From contig OX336393.1 in assembly GCA_946902985.2 (NCBI GenBank), forward strand, positions 132,770,533 to 132,834,532: a stretch of 64,000 nt of DNA. The letters are read 5' to 3'. Positions within the stretch are counted from its first letter, which is position 1; every line of letters begins with the position of its first letter. Positions 35,429 through 47,394 of this stretch are shown here, piece by piece. The position numbers and the translations under genes are program-made. The notes below the pieces were generated by a model. The model had not been told where the DNA came from and made no database searches. It saw nothing but the letters and a program-made list of their open reading frames with translations. Source of the DNA: Meconema thalassinum (taxonomy: Eukaryota > Arthropoda > Insecta > Orthoptera > Tettigoniidae).

Positions 35429-38400
35429 TGAACCCTTCAGAATAGCAGTGTTTTATGCAAGAATCTTGATCAAGGGGTCGCGCTCAGTTCATAGTGTGAT
35501 GTTTACGTCCGCCAAACAACATGCTTTACTGAGGCAAGGGTCATAGGATTAAAACTTTAATTATGAAAGTAAGGAGACAAGACGTATGATAATAACATGA
35601 TTTAATAACTAATTGTGCATAAAAGAAAATAAACAAACAATAATAAAAATATATCCTCCCTGAATTTTTCCCTGACAGGAATATCTAACACTTTGAGGAG
35701 ACAGACGGATCTCCCCCTTTATAATAATATTGTGGATCCTAGTTCCACTACCTTGCATTTGAGTTTTATGTGCGCGTGATGACTAACTACGAGAAAATGA
35801 GTACTTGGATGACCGTTCGTTTACAACGGGTTAACAGCCACGGTGCTCACGAACAATCATCACGTAAATCAACGTTTATGGATATGGGCATGACATTAAT
35901 AAAAACCCTTAAAAACTCTAATGCTGACACACACACTACAAATCTATTATTTACAGGAATCTCTCTGAGATCCTCATTAGCGCGATGACGCACTTAACAA
36001 CATGAGCTACCAACTGGCCAATTGCTCAATACACACAAGGAAAGACAGCATTGCACATGACTCACGGGTCACAGAAATGAAAATAAACCTGGAATAAACC
36101 AACAACAACAAAAGCCTGACCGGCTAAGATTACTTTATATGAACAAAACTGCATGTTAAGGTAACGCTTCGGAGATTATCGTGATTCGTAGGCAACTCCC
36201 ATTTATTTCAACAATTTTTTTTTTACCATTGATCAGTTCTTATCTGTAATTCAAGTAATTAGGGAGCCAACAAGCACTCCTCGCTAATGACCATGTTTGC
36301 ACGTTCAGACAGCCTTGTAAAACATCTCCCCCTTTCCTCAAATACTTGCCATGTCCCACTCCAGTGTATATAAATAGCTGACCAGCTGTGCCGCTATCTC
36401 AAGGAATCAACAGCAACAAAAATCTCATCCAACTCAACATATGGTCAGACATAAACACATATCCATAATTGCCCTCGCAAGGATACAATATGGACCGGGT
36501 ACCAAGCTGACAGAAATCAGTCTCAGCTGAAATTCCCGCTTGTAATACCACAAAAATACACACATACACACATCTGGGACCGACATGACGCTTTTCACAC
36601 AGGTCTGCTGAATAGGTGCTCGCAAGCATTTAACACAATATTTAAAACCTACGATAGAGCTGATTACTCTTCGTCACAAATTACATTGCTCCAATCGGCA
36701 ATAGTCACACTGAATCTGATCAATAATAAACCTTCAACAATTTTAATTACCCTCCAATCTACTGTATAATTACATTAATTCAGTCCTACTTCTGAAACAC
36801 AACAGATCTCCGAGAGACGTTTTTAACCGCATTGCGTAACATATGCAAACACGGCCGTTCACATAGCTACGTTAGTTAACACAACACAAAAACAAGAACC
36901 TTCCACTAACAACATTCGTGCGAGCTGCTTCCATACAAAAGTGTGTCAGACCAAAACTAAATGTACTACGTTAATCACACAAGCAATGTATTTACAAAAA
37001 TATGTCCCATAAACCATAAGTTAATTTATCAAATAATAAGGAATATTATTTTGTACTAAGCCTCCGTGGCTCAGGCGGCAGCACGCCGGCCTCTCACCGC
37101 TGGGTCCGTGGTTCAAATCCCGGTCACTCCATGTGAGATCTGTGCTGGACAAAACGGAGGCAGACAGGTTTTTCTCCGGGTACTCCGGTTTTCCCTGTCA
37201 AAATTTCATTCCAGCAACATTCTCCACTATCATTTCATTTCATCTGTCATTCATTTAATCATTGCCCCAGAGGAGTGCGTCAGGCCTCGGCAGCCGGCAC
37301 AGTTCATATCCTCGCCGCTAGATGGGGGCTTCATTCATTCCATTCCTGACCCGGTCGGAGACTGGAAGCAGGCTGTGGATTTTCATTCATTATTTTGTAC
37401 TCATCTCTCTTGTAGTCACCCGTCAAAGAACGTCAGCTGCCATTTCCCAACTGAATGGTTCTTATCTCCTCTCAGCCATCTGGACGGAGTGTTGAGAATT
37501 CCAAACTTCCTCTGTAGTCGTCGATGTCATCTCTGGCGCTGATTCAAAAATTAGATTATTATACACTTGATATCTGACTACTAAATTCGCTGTTCAGTTA
37601 CTACTTTCCCTGTCACAGTTCGTTGGCGAATTATCGACGATACTGCCCCTACAAATATAGTACTGTGACTATCTATCACTGAATTTAACACTTTACAATA
37701 ATTTCTGTGTCCTTATGACACGCAAAGTAATAACTGACTACCTCCGTAGACGCACAGAATAATAGTCGTTCCGCCCGCAGACGAACACAGTAATAGTCAA
37801 TGTCTTGGCTCTTCATGCCACTTATAAATGAACTGGCCCTAGGTCTCGATGGGGGGGAATTTATGTAAAAATTTCTCGAAATAATTGTGGTAAAGGAATG
37901 AAATAAATATCACTGAACTCGTAACATTGCATAGGTCAAGAATATGCCCATTAATCCTAGAATCGATCGTAGAGATTTTGTCTAGGCGATTTCCCGCGTG
38001 AATGCTAGCCATTGCGTACCCAAGCCGGACTTGCCGCGCATGTAGGCATTCTCTTCTCATTGGTTCCACATTTTCTGTAATTTGGCGGTTTATAGGAAAT
38101 CTTGGCGTCGTAGGAGTGTCTAGCATGCTCATCAGCCACTCACGTTACTGCATCATATTTCTTCTAGGCGCGAATATCACAATGAACATACCAGCAGCAT
38201 GTCTCACTGCGCGTTGCTTCTATTTGAGGCGGCCAACACCTGTCCTTCTGACACATCGCTAGGCTATTTCCTTTCACAGCTAAAGTATTTAGCCTATTGT
38301 CAATCTGCTTCAGGTATGTCCCCGCTGTCTCCAACCAATGCTTGAAATTTCCTCATCTCCGTCTGGCTACTTTCATGATGCTGGTGGAAATATTTATTAA

Positions 38401-38451
38401 TTGGAGAAATAAAACATAGAATCATTTATCCAACAGAGGACAAAGGGTTCA
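35429..38451 (-). repeat. 3' LTR of the gypsy element, with SINE insertion
   Basis: 3023 bp including a 344-bp SINE plus duplication; about 2.68 kb without it. It aligns along its length with the solo LTR 55781-58622, with many small indels. Its inner end (38296-38451) is nearly identical to the 5' LTR remnant. The frames inside have no motifs. Confidence 0.85.
37058..37388 (+). repeat. tRNA-derived SINE (family 3), full copy
   Basis: The head has GTGGCTCAGGCGGC (A-box-like) and GGTTCAAATCCC (B-box), followed by a TCCGGGTACTCCGGTTTTCC body and a TTCATTCATTCCATTCC-rich 3' part. A perfect 13-bp duplication ATTATTTTGTACT flanks it (37045-37057 and 37389-37401). The paralogous LTR at about 57390-57405 has the single, uninterrupted site. 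It is not a functional tRNA gene: the head runs straight into SINE sequence. The 158-residue frame across it is a shadow. Confidence 0.85.
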
Positions 38452-38803
38452 CAACTCTCCCACTCACAAAATTTCGAACTTAGGAATAAAGTCGATAATT
38501 TTAAAAGACTTCCGTTGGCCAAATTGTTTTATTTCAGAATCTACCCTTTTCTATTACTTGGTCTAGTCGCTCCTGTCTTGAATGGCATTTACTCGTTTTC
38601 ATTTCCTGCTCGTATCTCCCCTCTCAGTCTGTTGCATGACGCTCTGGTGCCTGCGGCAACACTCTGCTCGTCTCGTTAATGTTTGTCAACAACAACTCTA
38701 CTTCCTCGTTTACGTGCCGTACTCAACTGCTCCTCGTGCACTTTGTTGATAGTAGGACGTCCATATATTTAAACTGCGTCATTAATTTTGGCGCTCCCAT
38801 GGC

Positions 38804-40988
38804 TCACTTCGACGATATTTTTTTTAAGTTGGCAGCGTTGTAGACTGACATTGTTCCTGTGCTCAATTCTTTCACTCTGTAAGCATTGTTTCCAAGGTTT
38901 CTTACGATAGAATAGGGTCCTATGAACTTTTCGCAGAATTTACTGAAGATTTTCTTTTCTGGGTCCGATGTAGCAGGTCGTTTCAAGATCACTGTGAAAC
39001 CTCTTATTTCTTACTCGCCGTAATCTGCGGTCTGCTTGTTTTCTCATGTAGGCTCTCGTCCTCTCAATTCGCAAGTCAGGTGCTATCATTGGATCTTGTG
39101 GACAGTTAATGATGCTTTTCCACGTTCTTACTGGATACTCGTTCTTGTGTAGGACCATAGGGATTTCTCCTGTTGACTCGTGCCTGGTAGAATTCATGCA
39201 TGTCTCTACATCCTTAATTTTATCGACCCATTTGTGGTGTTCGTTCGGAATGAAGATCCTCAAATATGAAGTTACACACTTAATTGCTCTCTCACTTGGA
39301 TTAGCTTGGGCATGTCGGATACTGCTTAAAACGTGTTTTATACCCATATCTTCCATACCTTTCTTGAATTCGGCGCTTGTGAAATAACTGCCATGGTCTG
39401 ATAATATAAACTCTGGTTTCCCAAGGATTGGAATAACTCTATTTCGAATGCGACTGAGTACCTGCTTCGATGTCGTTTTCTGAATAGGGCATAGTACTAC
39501 GAATTTAGAAAATACATCAATGCACACTAGCAAATGACGGCAACCTCGCCTTCCCTTCGGGATTGGACCGAAACAGTCGAGTGCCAGTAGCTCACATGGT
39601 TTCTGAGGTAGCAATGGTCTGGGATACTGCCTCATTAAGTAATTATTGGGCTTTGTCCTCTGACACGGATCACAAGTTGTAATGACGTCACATATAGTTG
39701 TTCTCATACGTGGCCATGTAAATGTCTCTCCTATAGTCGCTTCGCACTTATCTACGCCCACATGACCGTAACTTTCATGCGTATGCCATGTCAATCCTCG
39801 TTGTAACGATGCAGGTACTAATATGCGTAATTTGGTGTGGTCATTATCTACCCATTTGTGCAGCAAATTGTTGACATAAACATATCTTCCTTCTTTGGCT
39901 TTCGCTTCTCGAAATGCAGGTGTTCCTGTAGGTAGTTGCTTTCTGAAGTATTGAATTAAAAGCATCATCCATGGTTCCGCTTCCTGTTCTCGCTGTATCT
40001 CACGTAACTCCTCCAAGAATTCCCGGTCCTTCGGTGTTAACTCCAAGTGTTGTACCATCGCTGTTTCTTCATTATCAGGCTCTGGGTTCGTGCTGAGTGC
40101 ATCCGGTATCACGTCCATCTTCCCTGGGCAATGTTCAATCTCAATGCTGAACTGCTGAATATATATAGACCAACGTGTCACACGTTCGCTTGCCATCGAC
40201 GTCATAAGCAAGAATGTTAGTGCCTTGTGGTCGGTCCTGACAACAGTAGGGTAGCCGTAAATTATTCGTTTCCATTGTTGTAGCGCATGAAGTATGGCCA
40301 ACAGCTCTAGTTCCGTTACCGTATAATTGCGCTCGTGCTTACGCAATTTTCGGCTGACAAATGCCAAATATGTTTTGTGCTGCAGGTTAGCTGGATCCTC
40401 TTGGTAAAGCATAGCACCTATACCAATTGGTGAAGCATCCGCTTGGATTATAAATTTGTGTTTGAAATCTGGATATCCTAATTTAATGCAGTTTTCCAAT
40501 AGCTGCTTTGTTGCTTGGAACGCCTTCTCACACTCCGCATTCCATAACCATTTATTATTTTTCTTTAACATTTCCTGCATTGGAGCTACAGTCTCCGTAT
40601 AACCTGGACAGTTTTCTTTAAAGAATCCCGTTACGCCTAAGAAAGCCCGAATGTCCTTGACTCTCGTTGGTGTAGGGAAATTCTTTATCGCTTCGATCTT
40701 AGCGGGATTTGGCTTCACTCCCTCCTTGTCAATGATATGACCCAAATATAAGATCTCGCTCTTGAAGAAATGCGATTTCTTCAGGTTTACTTTGAAATTA
40801 GATGCATTCAGGTTGCCCAATACTTTATCTAAATTTTCCATGTGAGTTTCAATGTTGTCGGATGCCAGCAAAATGTCATCAATGTAGCGTACCGTCATCT
40901 CCTTAACTTCCTCGGTTAAATTCCGGTCCAGGGCTCGGATTAAAGCACAGCCCGCTGTTTTGACTCCAAAGGGCATTCGAACGAAGCA
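38804..40988 (-). pseudogene. pol: gypsy pol: RT (C-terminal half), RNase H, integrase
   Basis: Open frame 41027-38940 (695 codons, no ATG). Its first 13 codons are LTR-derived, so pol sequence starts at about 40988. In order: RT from MPFGVKTAG with YIDD (residues 48-51 of the frame); RNase H with D197 (QADASPIG), E239 (TELELLA) and D266 (RTDHKAL); integrase zinc finger H417/H422/C452/C455; and a catalytic triad D484 (ALDCFGPIP), D544 (LSDHG) and E579 (NPSERAIK), the last two 35 apart as in the DD35E class. A frameshift near 38985 moves the C-terminal GPY/F module (KFIGPYSIV, AANLKK) to another frame, 38992-38804. The N-terminal RT, gag and protease are absent. All catalytic residues seen are the usual ones. 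Confidence 0.9.
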
Positions 40989-41144
40989 ATTGTCAATCTG
41001 CTTCAGGTATGTCCCCGCTGTCTCCAACCAATGCTTGAAATTTCCTCATCTCCGTCTGGCTACTTTCATGATGCTGGTGGAAATATTTATTAATTGGAGA
41101 AATAAAACATAGAATCATTTATCCAACAGAGGATAAAGGGTTCA
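40989..41144 (-). repeat. 5' LTR remnant of the gypsy element (156 bp)
   Basis: One mismatch in 156 bp against 38296-38451. On the minus strand it begins TGAACCCTTTATCC and ends GATTGACAAT, then runs straight into RT coding sequence. The junction marks a deletion that fused LTR to pol. Confidence 0.85.
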
Positions 41145-41180
41145 ATACATACATACAGACTTTCACTTTTATATATAAGA

Positions 41181-42330
41181 TATATTGCGTTTCGTCAACA
41201 AGGTTTTCAATATTATTTTCATGTCAGGAAGTACACGTTAGGTGAATTTAGTTTGAGAGCACATTTTAACTAATCATATTTTCGTCGACAAACGGGTTCA
41301 TCGTAAAGATGATTTTGTTTGCCACTATGTGGTTGATATATCTTTATGTTTATGTACGCCTATAACTCGTGTACGGGTGCTTGGAGCATCCTAAAATTAG
41401 GTATTGTAACCATGAGTCAATACACCAATAATTTATAGAACTCTCCACCGTACTTCTCATAGAAGGGTGGGTATAGGAAAAACTTTTCAAAATACATGCT
41501 AAAATAGGCGAAAAATAAAAATAATCCTAGAAAGACGACCAAAGCATATGTTGCGCTTCTCAGTGAGTGACACAAAACTAGGGAGTCTATAAAGGATCTC
41601 CGAAAACCACATTTTAAGGCCCTTAAATTAACAGTGTCTGTGATATACCCAGAAAACGAACTTCGTTATGATAAACTTATGAAAGAATGACAAGCCCCTA
41701 ACCATTGCAACATTAGCTCAAATGATAACGTCTGGTTATTAATACCGAAGACCGTTCGAAGAGCGGGTACTTCTGCTAGTTTGTGTATGAAGTGCATTTA
41801 AACAAATAAACAAGACGATAGCCCCTGGCAGATCTGTGTCGCGTAGCCCGCATAGAAGTAGAGATGAACGGGTAGTCTGTAGACTATACATGGGGCGCAC
41901 ACAGCCCATTATGCGGGAGTTATCGCACGGGTCCCTCGTTAGAATAAATCGTCCTGTGGGGAGACCACAATTCTCTTGCCTTATCAAGGTTGCCATACGG
42001 CAGCTGGTAGTGGAATGACAATAATGCAACATTTGACAACACTGAATGAGCTCGTCCTTATCTGCGTGTGATGACGTAACTGTGGGAGCCACACCATTCG
42101 TAACAGCAAATTAGGCGTATTCTACAAAATTGGACGAGAGGGGTATAAGGAAGCCTAGTAATTCGCATATATTCACAAGTTACAAAGTGACTTGCCGTGC
42201 TACACAAGTTATCAGACAATTGCCACGTACACCCTAGTACACGGGGCTGATTAACCACTCAGTAGCAAGCCCCTAAATGAATCAACAACAACTATTTTAA
42301 GTGACGCCGTCTATACGAAGAGAACACCTC
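41181..42330. other. Decayed repeats, no gene
   Basis: 41530-41700 is a diverged copy of the text at 12900-13045 (CCGAAAACCACATTTTAAGG, ATACCCAGAAAAC). 42190-42290 contains a SINE family 1 3' fragment (TACACGGGGCTGATTAACCA, AAGCCCCTAAATGA). The frames of 60-117 residues at 41739-42258 show no family motif. Confidence 0.45.
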
Positions 42331-42600
42331 ATGGTTTAGTAGCTAGCATTCTTGGCTGTCACCCCGGGTTTGATTCCCTGCTCTTCCAAGAAATTTAATT
42401 CTAGTCTGAGGGCTGGAACGGGGTACACTCAGCCTTGGGAGGCAAACCTGGGAAGCAGTTGGTTCAAGTCTCACCTCAGCCATCCCGGAAGTGGTTTTCA
42501 GTGGTTTCCCACTTTTACTCCAGGCAAATACCGGGATGGTTCCTAGACTAAGGCCACAGTCACTTCCTTTTCAATTCTCATCTGACATACAAATTACACA
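42331..42600 (+). repeat. tRNA-headed SINE (family 1)
   Basis: The head TAGTAGCTAGCATTCTTGGC and B-box-like GGGTTTGATTCCC lead into GAGGGCTGGAACGGGGTACA, GAAGTGGTTTTCAGTGGTTT and CCGGGATGGTTCCTAGAC. This is the best-kept copy of the 5' half in the window. Confidence 0.7.
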
Positions 42601-42629
42601 CAATACTACCGACGAAACAAAGACACATG

Positions 42630-43478
42630 TCTCTACTTAGTATAAAACGAAGTCCCCGATTCTTGGATGTTACGGGTAATCTCGAGCACTACTGGATGGA
42701 TTTCGATGTGGTTTTCACCATTCCATAAACGATATCTCGAGGAAGCTAGTTTATTTAGAAATAATATATTTGTGATCAAAGAAAACCACGCAGTAACGAT
42801 TTCAGTGAAAAGGTCGAAAACAAAACCTAGCGTCCGTGTACTTTTTAAGCTTACGCTGGGCAAACCGTTAAAAATATCAATATACTATGAGTGTAATAAT
42901 TGTTCAGCATGAGAAGTCCTACAAAATCGTCCCGGAAAGCATATCTCTATCTTCGATGCATCGCCCACTATAAGTGTTTTTATTTCCTCCAACAATCTCC
43001 ATTCAATTACTGAGGCGACAGTTTACGTGCTAGCTAGGGGCGAGCCTATCACCTCAGTTACAGCTTAGCTATCGGGCAAGCCTATTGCCCCAGATACAGC
43101 CAGCAGCAAACTGTTGAGTCGTTTTGAGGCAACACTTGAGAGAAAAGTGGTAGTGTTTGGAGTTTCCCTGGAAGTGCAACTCGGCTTTTCTTCATTTCGC
43201 CTGTGAACTTTTCGTTCCGTAAAATACACAGTCAAGTTAAGATTGGACGGAATGGGGATTTGTGTTTCATGAACCTCGCCATTCTTACGTCCGACAATAA
43301 TTCGTTGCACATGCATCTCTATGATAATATAATTAATAGTCCAGTCAGTGATTTTAACCCATCATGCCGAGACGTAAAACGGATATAGGTCGTAGTTCAT
43401 TGACATTGAAAAAAAAAAGCGCTTATCAAGTAATGCATTCATAACTGTTCCCCGGGCGAAGCCGGGGTGGGTTGCTAG
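42630..43478 (+). mobile_element. Helitron deletion derivative, ~0.85 kb
   Basis: The 5' end is TCTCTACTTAGTATAAAACG (exact TC uncertain by 2 bp). The 3' end is a strong hairpin CCCCGGGCGAAGCCGGGG followed by TGGGTTGCTAG (CTAG at 43475-43478), then T. This is the textbook Helitron 3' layout. Just before the 3' end a 26-codon frame (43364-43444) begins MPRRKTDIGR, resembling the start of proteins encoded by insect Helitrons; this is recalled from family knowledge, not tested. The element looks like 5' leader plus start codon region fused to the 3' terminus, with the Rep/helicase deleted. Confidence 0.6.
43364..43444 (+). pseudogene. Truncated start of a Helitron ORF (26 codons)
   Basis: ATG-initiated MPRRKTDIGRSSLTLKKK, then a stop at 43442-43444. 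The basic MPRR...IGR start is typical of Helitron-encoded proteins as far as I can recall. Everything downstream is missing. A chance ORF is possible. Confidence 0.35.
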
Positions 43479-46400
43479 TTATTAAATAAATAAATATTCA
43501 CTCACACCCAATTACATGGGTTATAATGACCACGATTTCAGAGCATCAAAAATGAAACAACTATTCTACATGAATTAGGGTTTGAGCTCTGGCAGGTAGC
43601 ATAAATTCTTGAACTACAAGTCGAGATGAGCTGTGTTGTGCTAACGCAAGCTACTGTAATTTAAAGCCTACTAACTCTTGTGCGCTTTCTATTCATTGCT
43701 CCCTAGCGGCTTTGTACTCCACATTAATAGCACTTGCACAGAAGTATTCAACAGAGGGATGGAGGCTTGTCCGCTTCCTCTGCGACCTAACATACGCTCG
43801 TGAATACATGATGCAGATGAGGCCCAAGTGTGCAATACGTCAGTTGTACAATTTAATGTGTGGAGAAACAGATCTCCACTAAAGTGTATACTAAAAGTAC
43901 GCAGCTGCCTTGTGTGGTAGGCTAACGAGTGGCAAACACTGGGCAGATTATTAGCTTGGGAATAACCTGACCACCAAGGGAAGATGAAGAAGAAAAGAAG
44001 TTGGTTTCGGACTGGAGAATAAGTGTGGATAATAGGAAGAATGTCCAACACTAAATACAAACAATTTTTTAAAGAAAAGTGTCACCGCAAAGCCCGTGAA
44101 ATCACTAAAGTGAGTGGGGACCCGAACACAACTAACGGGAAACGCAGCTAGAGCTTGGGCTATTTGCGGGCGAGAGGAGTGGGTACCTTCCCTTCCAAAC
44201 CAAGATTCGGCTACTATGGGGAAGGGTGGTGATATGGCAAGACAAAGAGTAACAGATTTACTTTGTATCCCTTCAAAGGAGTTTGTTTTAAACAAATATT
44301 TTGAAGAATGCAAATAATTTGAATAAGCCATTATGTTTTAGTTCTTGAAATTGTAGAATTTCTAAAGAGTGACAGAATGTTTCCAAGAAGGATAGGGATG
44401 AAGCAATTATACCCTTGAGAATAATCTTGGTAATAGCACCAATAGTTGCCTTTAGGAATGGCTAAGCTTTTGCCCAGCAAAGAGCCGACTAAATGTTTAT
44501 ACAATGAGAAAAACTTAAATTTTGAAAACCAACCATAAGTTGTAGAGAGAATCTCAACAAGCAGGAAGCTGGCGTATCGAGCTATGCTTGCCTTACTGGC
44601 GAGTTAGAATTAGCTATAAAAGATAAGAAAGACTTGGAAACAGATTTGGTGAAGAGTTTTTGCTCAAATGCAACAACAAGTGGAACCGTTGTTAATTGTA
44701 TTTGTAAGGTTTTTAAAGTTCAACCCATAGGAAGAGTAGGGGAAGACAGGATCTTGCCTAATAGTTATTTTAGAGAAATGATAAAGCAAATAAATAAATC
44801 TTGATTTATTTAACAATGCAAAGGAGTAATCCATTTAACAAATATATAATTTTAATTTTGTTAACAATTGGGGTCGCAGACCTCCTAAAATCATCCAAAG
44901 CTTGCACTAGGCAATTGACAATTTTTTGGTTGAAAAACTTTTACATGCGTTAAAATCTTCTTAAGATTAAGATTAACAAATGAGAAATTAAAAATAATTA
45001 ACGTAATTAAATTTAAACAATAAATCAAGTACAAGATGTGTACTTTAAGAATTTCCAGATGGATATCTTAGACATATGAACAAATAACAACTTCGAAAGT
45101 AACAAAAAAAGAGAAAGGGAAAATAGAAGTTTCTATAACTTCTTGTAATGAAACAGAATTACGCTTTGAGGTTATACAAATAGGGCAGGTCACTTATTGT
45201 GAAACCTGAAGAGAAAATTTAATAGGAAGTTTCGAGAACTTCTATGTTTTAACAGGATCACGAGGAAAAAATGGGGCAAGTTACCCTTTCGTGAGACCTG
45301 GATTAAAGAGATTAATGAAAGCTTTGGTAGACAATAATTATTCTTGTGCTAGCAAGAAAAGAAATAGATTAATACGCAGTTACTAACTGCTAATATTTAT
45401 GCAGAATGACTTAATGATACGTGGAGAAAATTGGGAGGGCGCCTATGGTTTGGCGAGGCCTCATTGCAAAATACATAAATTTAAAGATTAACCTAATTTG
45501 TTAGTAAAGAGGGGTAGAGGAAGAGGAAATAGGAACTTTGTAGCGAAAGTTTTTGGTTTATTTTATTTTTTCGGACGAGCGCGACGCGGATGAGATATCG
45601 AACGAGCAGTGTTTCACTATAGTCTATTAACGTGGCTGAAAAGTTCACTATTGTAGCACAGAAAGCTTATAGCCAGGAAAGTTATTGCGATGGTGAAAAA
45701 TAATTAGTCGCATTAGATTTGCGAGAGTCTATTGAGCTGAAAAACTTGTAGGTTATAGTTGAATGCAGCAGAAAAGTTCCAACGGAGGAAGAAAAATTAG
45801 GTATTGATGAGCAGTTCATAAGGAAGATTCCTTAGTTTGAAAAAGTATTCCCACATGTGAGTGGAAAGTACTAGAAGGTTTAACTTGTAGATGAATTGTT
45901 TGGCATGAAAAATTCCAGAACAATCATGACTGAAGAATAGGGCAAAAATTAGTCCAGCGGTGGAACGAGCTAAGTATTTTATAGACAGTTGGTAATTCAA
46001 CGGTGTCCCACGTTGTGAAAAAGTCTCTCATTTAATAAGCATAAGAAATGCTGCTTCATGTTAAGATTAGCTTAGATAGACAAAGCCCAACATAGAAAAT
46101 CCCGCGAAGGATGATTATTGCCCCACATTAGAAATCTCACGCTGCCTATAAAATGATGATTAAAAGCATGTAGCTATTTAGAATACATTAAAATAAGGTG
46201 AAGAACGTCGAAATAGTACTTAGCTCATTTCTGATGAACGGCGATTCCTTGCTGAACGTTAGTTACGATCTGGACATGGCGTCCAATTTGAAAGTTTGTC
46301 TCTCTAGGTGAGGATACGAGCTCTAGTTAAGCTCCAACTGACTGGTTTGACTTCAGACGCACAAGTGAGTCCAGCTCAACGGAGCTCGGAGAGACCAGGG

Positions 46401-46934
46401 AAGGTAAAAAGGTGGGGGTAGGAGACAAAAGGAATACACATAAGAATAGCCAACGTTAAAACAATAATTTCTCTTCATGAAATGGTCTTCAAAGAGTTGA
46501 TAGCAGGCTTCACTAGCGAAGCCTGGTGGGTGAAAAAAGTAGACGAAGTCCTCTCGATCACGGAGATGACAGCTGGCGATAGCGACGAGATCTGGTGGCC
46601 AGATTGGTAAGGAAGTCCTCTTGTACAGGGAAGAATTGAGGAACTTCATAAATTCGCTGCTAGATGACGCTAGGTGGGTCATGGAAGATATATATCTAGA
46701 ACAGACTCACAGGAAGTGTAAGCAAAATACACCAGCAAAGAGAAATCAGGAGATCACTGTTGGTGTTTGCGAAAAAGGAAGGGATGAACTAAAGCAAAGA
46801 GAAGCAAAAGCTTACTCTGTCTTACCGTGTATTCCAAAGAATACACCAAACACCTTGGGTCAGATTCCCGCATCTGCCAATAAATGTCATTATGATTACG
46901 ACGAGGAACATTCAATCTTGTGAAGTGAAACTGA
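43479..46934. other. Mostly unassigned 3.4-kb stretch
   Basis: 43500-43560 has a SINE family 1 3' fragment (CACCCAATTACATGGGTTAT). At about 44866-44890, TGTTAACA followed by ATTGGGGTCGCAGACC resembles an LTR end plus a primer-binding site, but no matching LTR or pol was found. The remaining frames (for example 43689-44331 on the minus strand and 46353-46923) show no recognised family. Confidence 0.45.
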
Positions 46935-47390
46935 GAAGTGAGTTGAATTCCCACCTCGGCCGTCCTAGAGGTGCTTTTCCGTGGTTTCCCACTTGTACTT
47001 CAGGTGTCCATCTTGTAGTGAAGTGGTTAGCTTTGTTTTCTATCACCCCGGAGGTCCGGGTTTGATTCCAGGATCAGGGAATTTAATTATGGTCTGTTGG
47101 ATGGAACGGGAATACACTCAGCCCAATGAGACCAAAGTGAGAAGGTTGGATTCGACTCTTACCGTAGCCATCCTGGAAGTAGTTTTACGTGGTTTCCCAA
47201 CTTCTACTCCAGACAAATGCCGGGAGGGTTCCTAAATTAAGGTCACCCCTCCTACGTAAATCATAACCCTAATTATATTCGTACAAATACACACACTAAT
47301 ACAGCCATAATAATGGCACAGGTAACCAGACAAATTACACACACACGTACACAGTACTACACGACAACAACGTAATGAATTTACAACCAC
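46935..47390 (+). repeat. Two SINE family 1 copies in tandem
   Basis: 46935-47005 is the middle of one copy (CACCTCGGCCGTCCTAGAGG, GTGGTTTCCCACTTGTACTT). A second, nearly complete copy starts at about 47008 (GTAGTGAAGTGGTTAGC, B-box GGTTTGATTCC) and runs to about 47390 through CACACACTAATACAGCC. The second copy appears to have inserted into, or displaced the end of, the first. Confidence 0.65.
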
Positions 47391-47394
47391 AACG

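Larger units (their letters stand above)
35429..41144 (-). mobile_element. Ty3/gypsy retrotransposon, 5'-deleted
   Basis: Whole insertion bounded by TGAACCC and GGGTTCA, with ATAC at 35425-35428 and 41145-41148. It is oriented on the minus strand: the 3' LTR is 35429-38451, the internal region 38452-40988, and the 5' LTR is reduced to its first 156 bp (40989-41144). The 156-bp LTR overlap (38296-38451 against 40989-41144) differs at one base, pointing to a recent insertion. The rest of the 5' LTR, primer site, gag, protease and the N-terminal half of reverse transcriptase are missing. A purine-rich GAGTGGGAGAGTTG lies just upstream of the 3' LTR (minus strand) and could be the polypurine tract. 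It cannot be autonomous. Confidence 0.85.
35027..41180 (-). mobile_element. Short Helitron, copy 2, interrupted by gypsy
   Basis: Copy of 18893-19332. It runs 35027-35428 and resumes at 41145-41180, where the minus-strand 5' end TCTTATATATAAAAGTGAAA is found. The gypsy element between them is flanked by ATAC. Copy 1 at about 19305-19316 shows the uninterrupted CCACATACATACAG site. It lies directly beside the Helitron ending at 35026. Confidence 0.6.

Noticed and set aside
37058..37135. Possible tRNA gene (good B-box, A-box-like head)
   Set aside because: It is the 5' head of a SINE with a 13-bp target duplication, and the sequence runs on into a SINE body instead of ending as a tRNA.
37066..37542. 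158-residue plus-strand open frame
   Set aside because: It is the tRNA-derived SINE and flanking LTR read through. The SINE borders and duplication explain the sequence.
38940..41027. The gypsy frame as an intact 695-residue gene
   Set aside because: It has no ATG start, its first codons are LTR sequence, and it lacks gag, protease, half of RT and, through a frameshift, the C-terminal module. It is annotated as a pseudogene.
43689..44331. Minus-strand frames of 123 and 126 residues
   Set aside because: Low-complexity, overlapping each other and an opposite-strand frame, with no recognisable family.
44866..44890. LTR end plus primer-binding site (TGTTAACA, ATTGGGGTCGCAGACC)
   Set aside because: No matching second LTR, no gag or pol nearby, and no tRNA match can be proven by eye. 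Kept only as a note.
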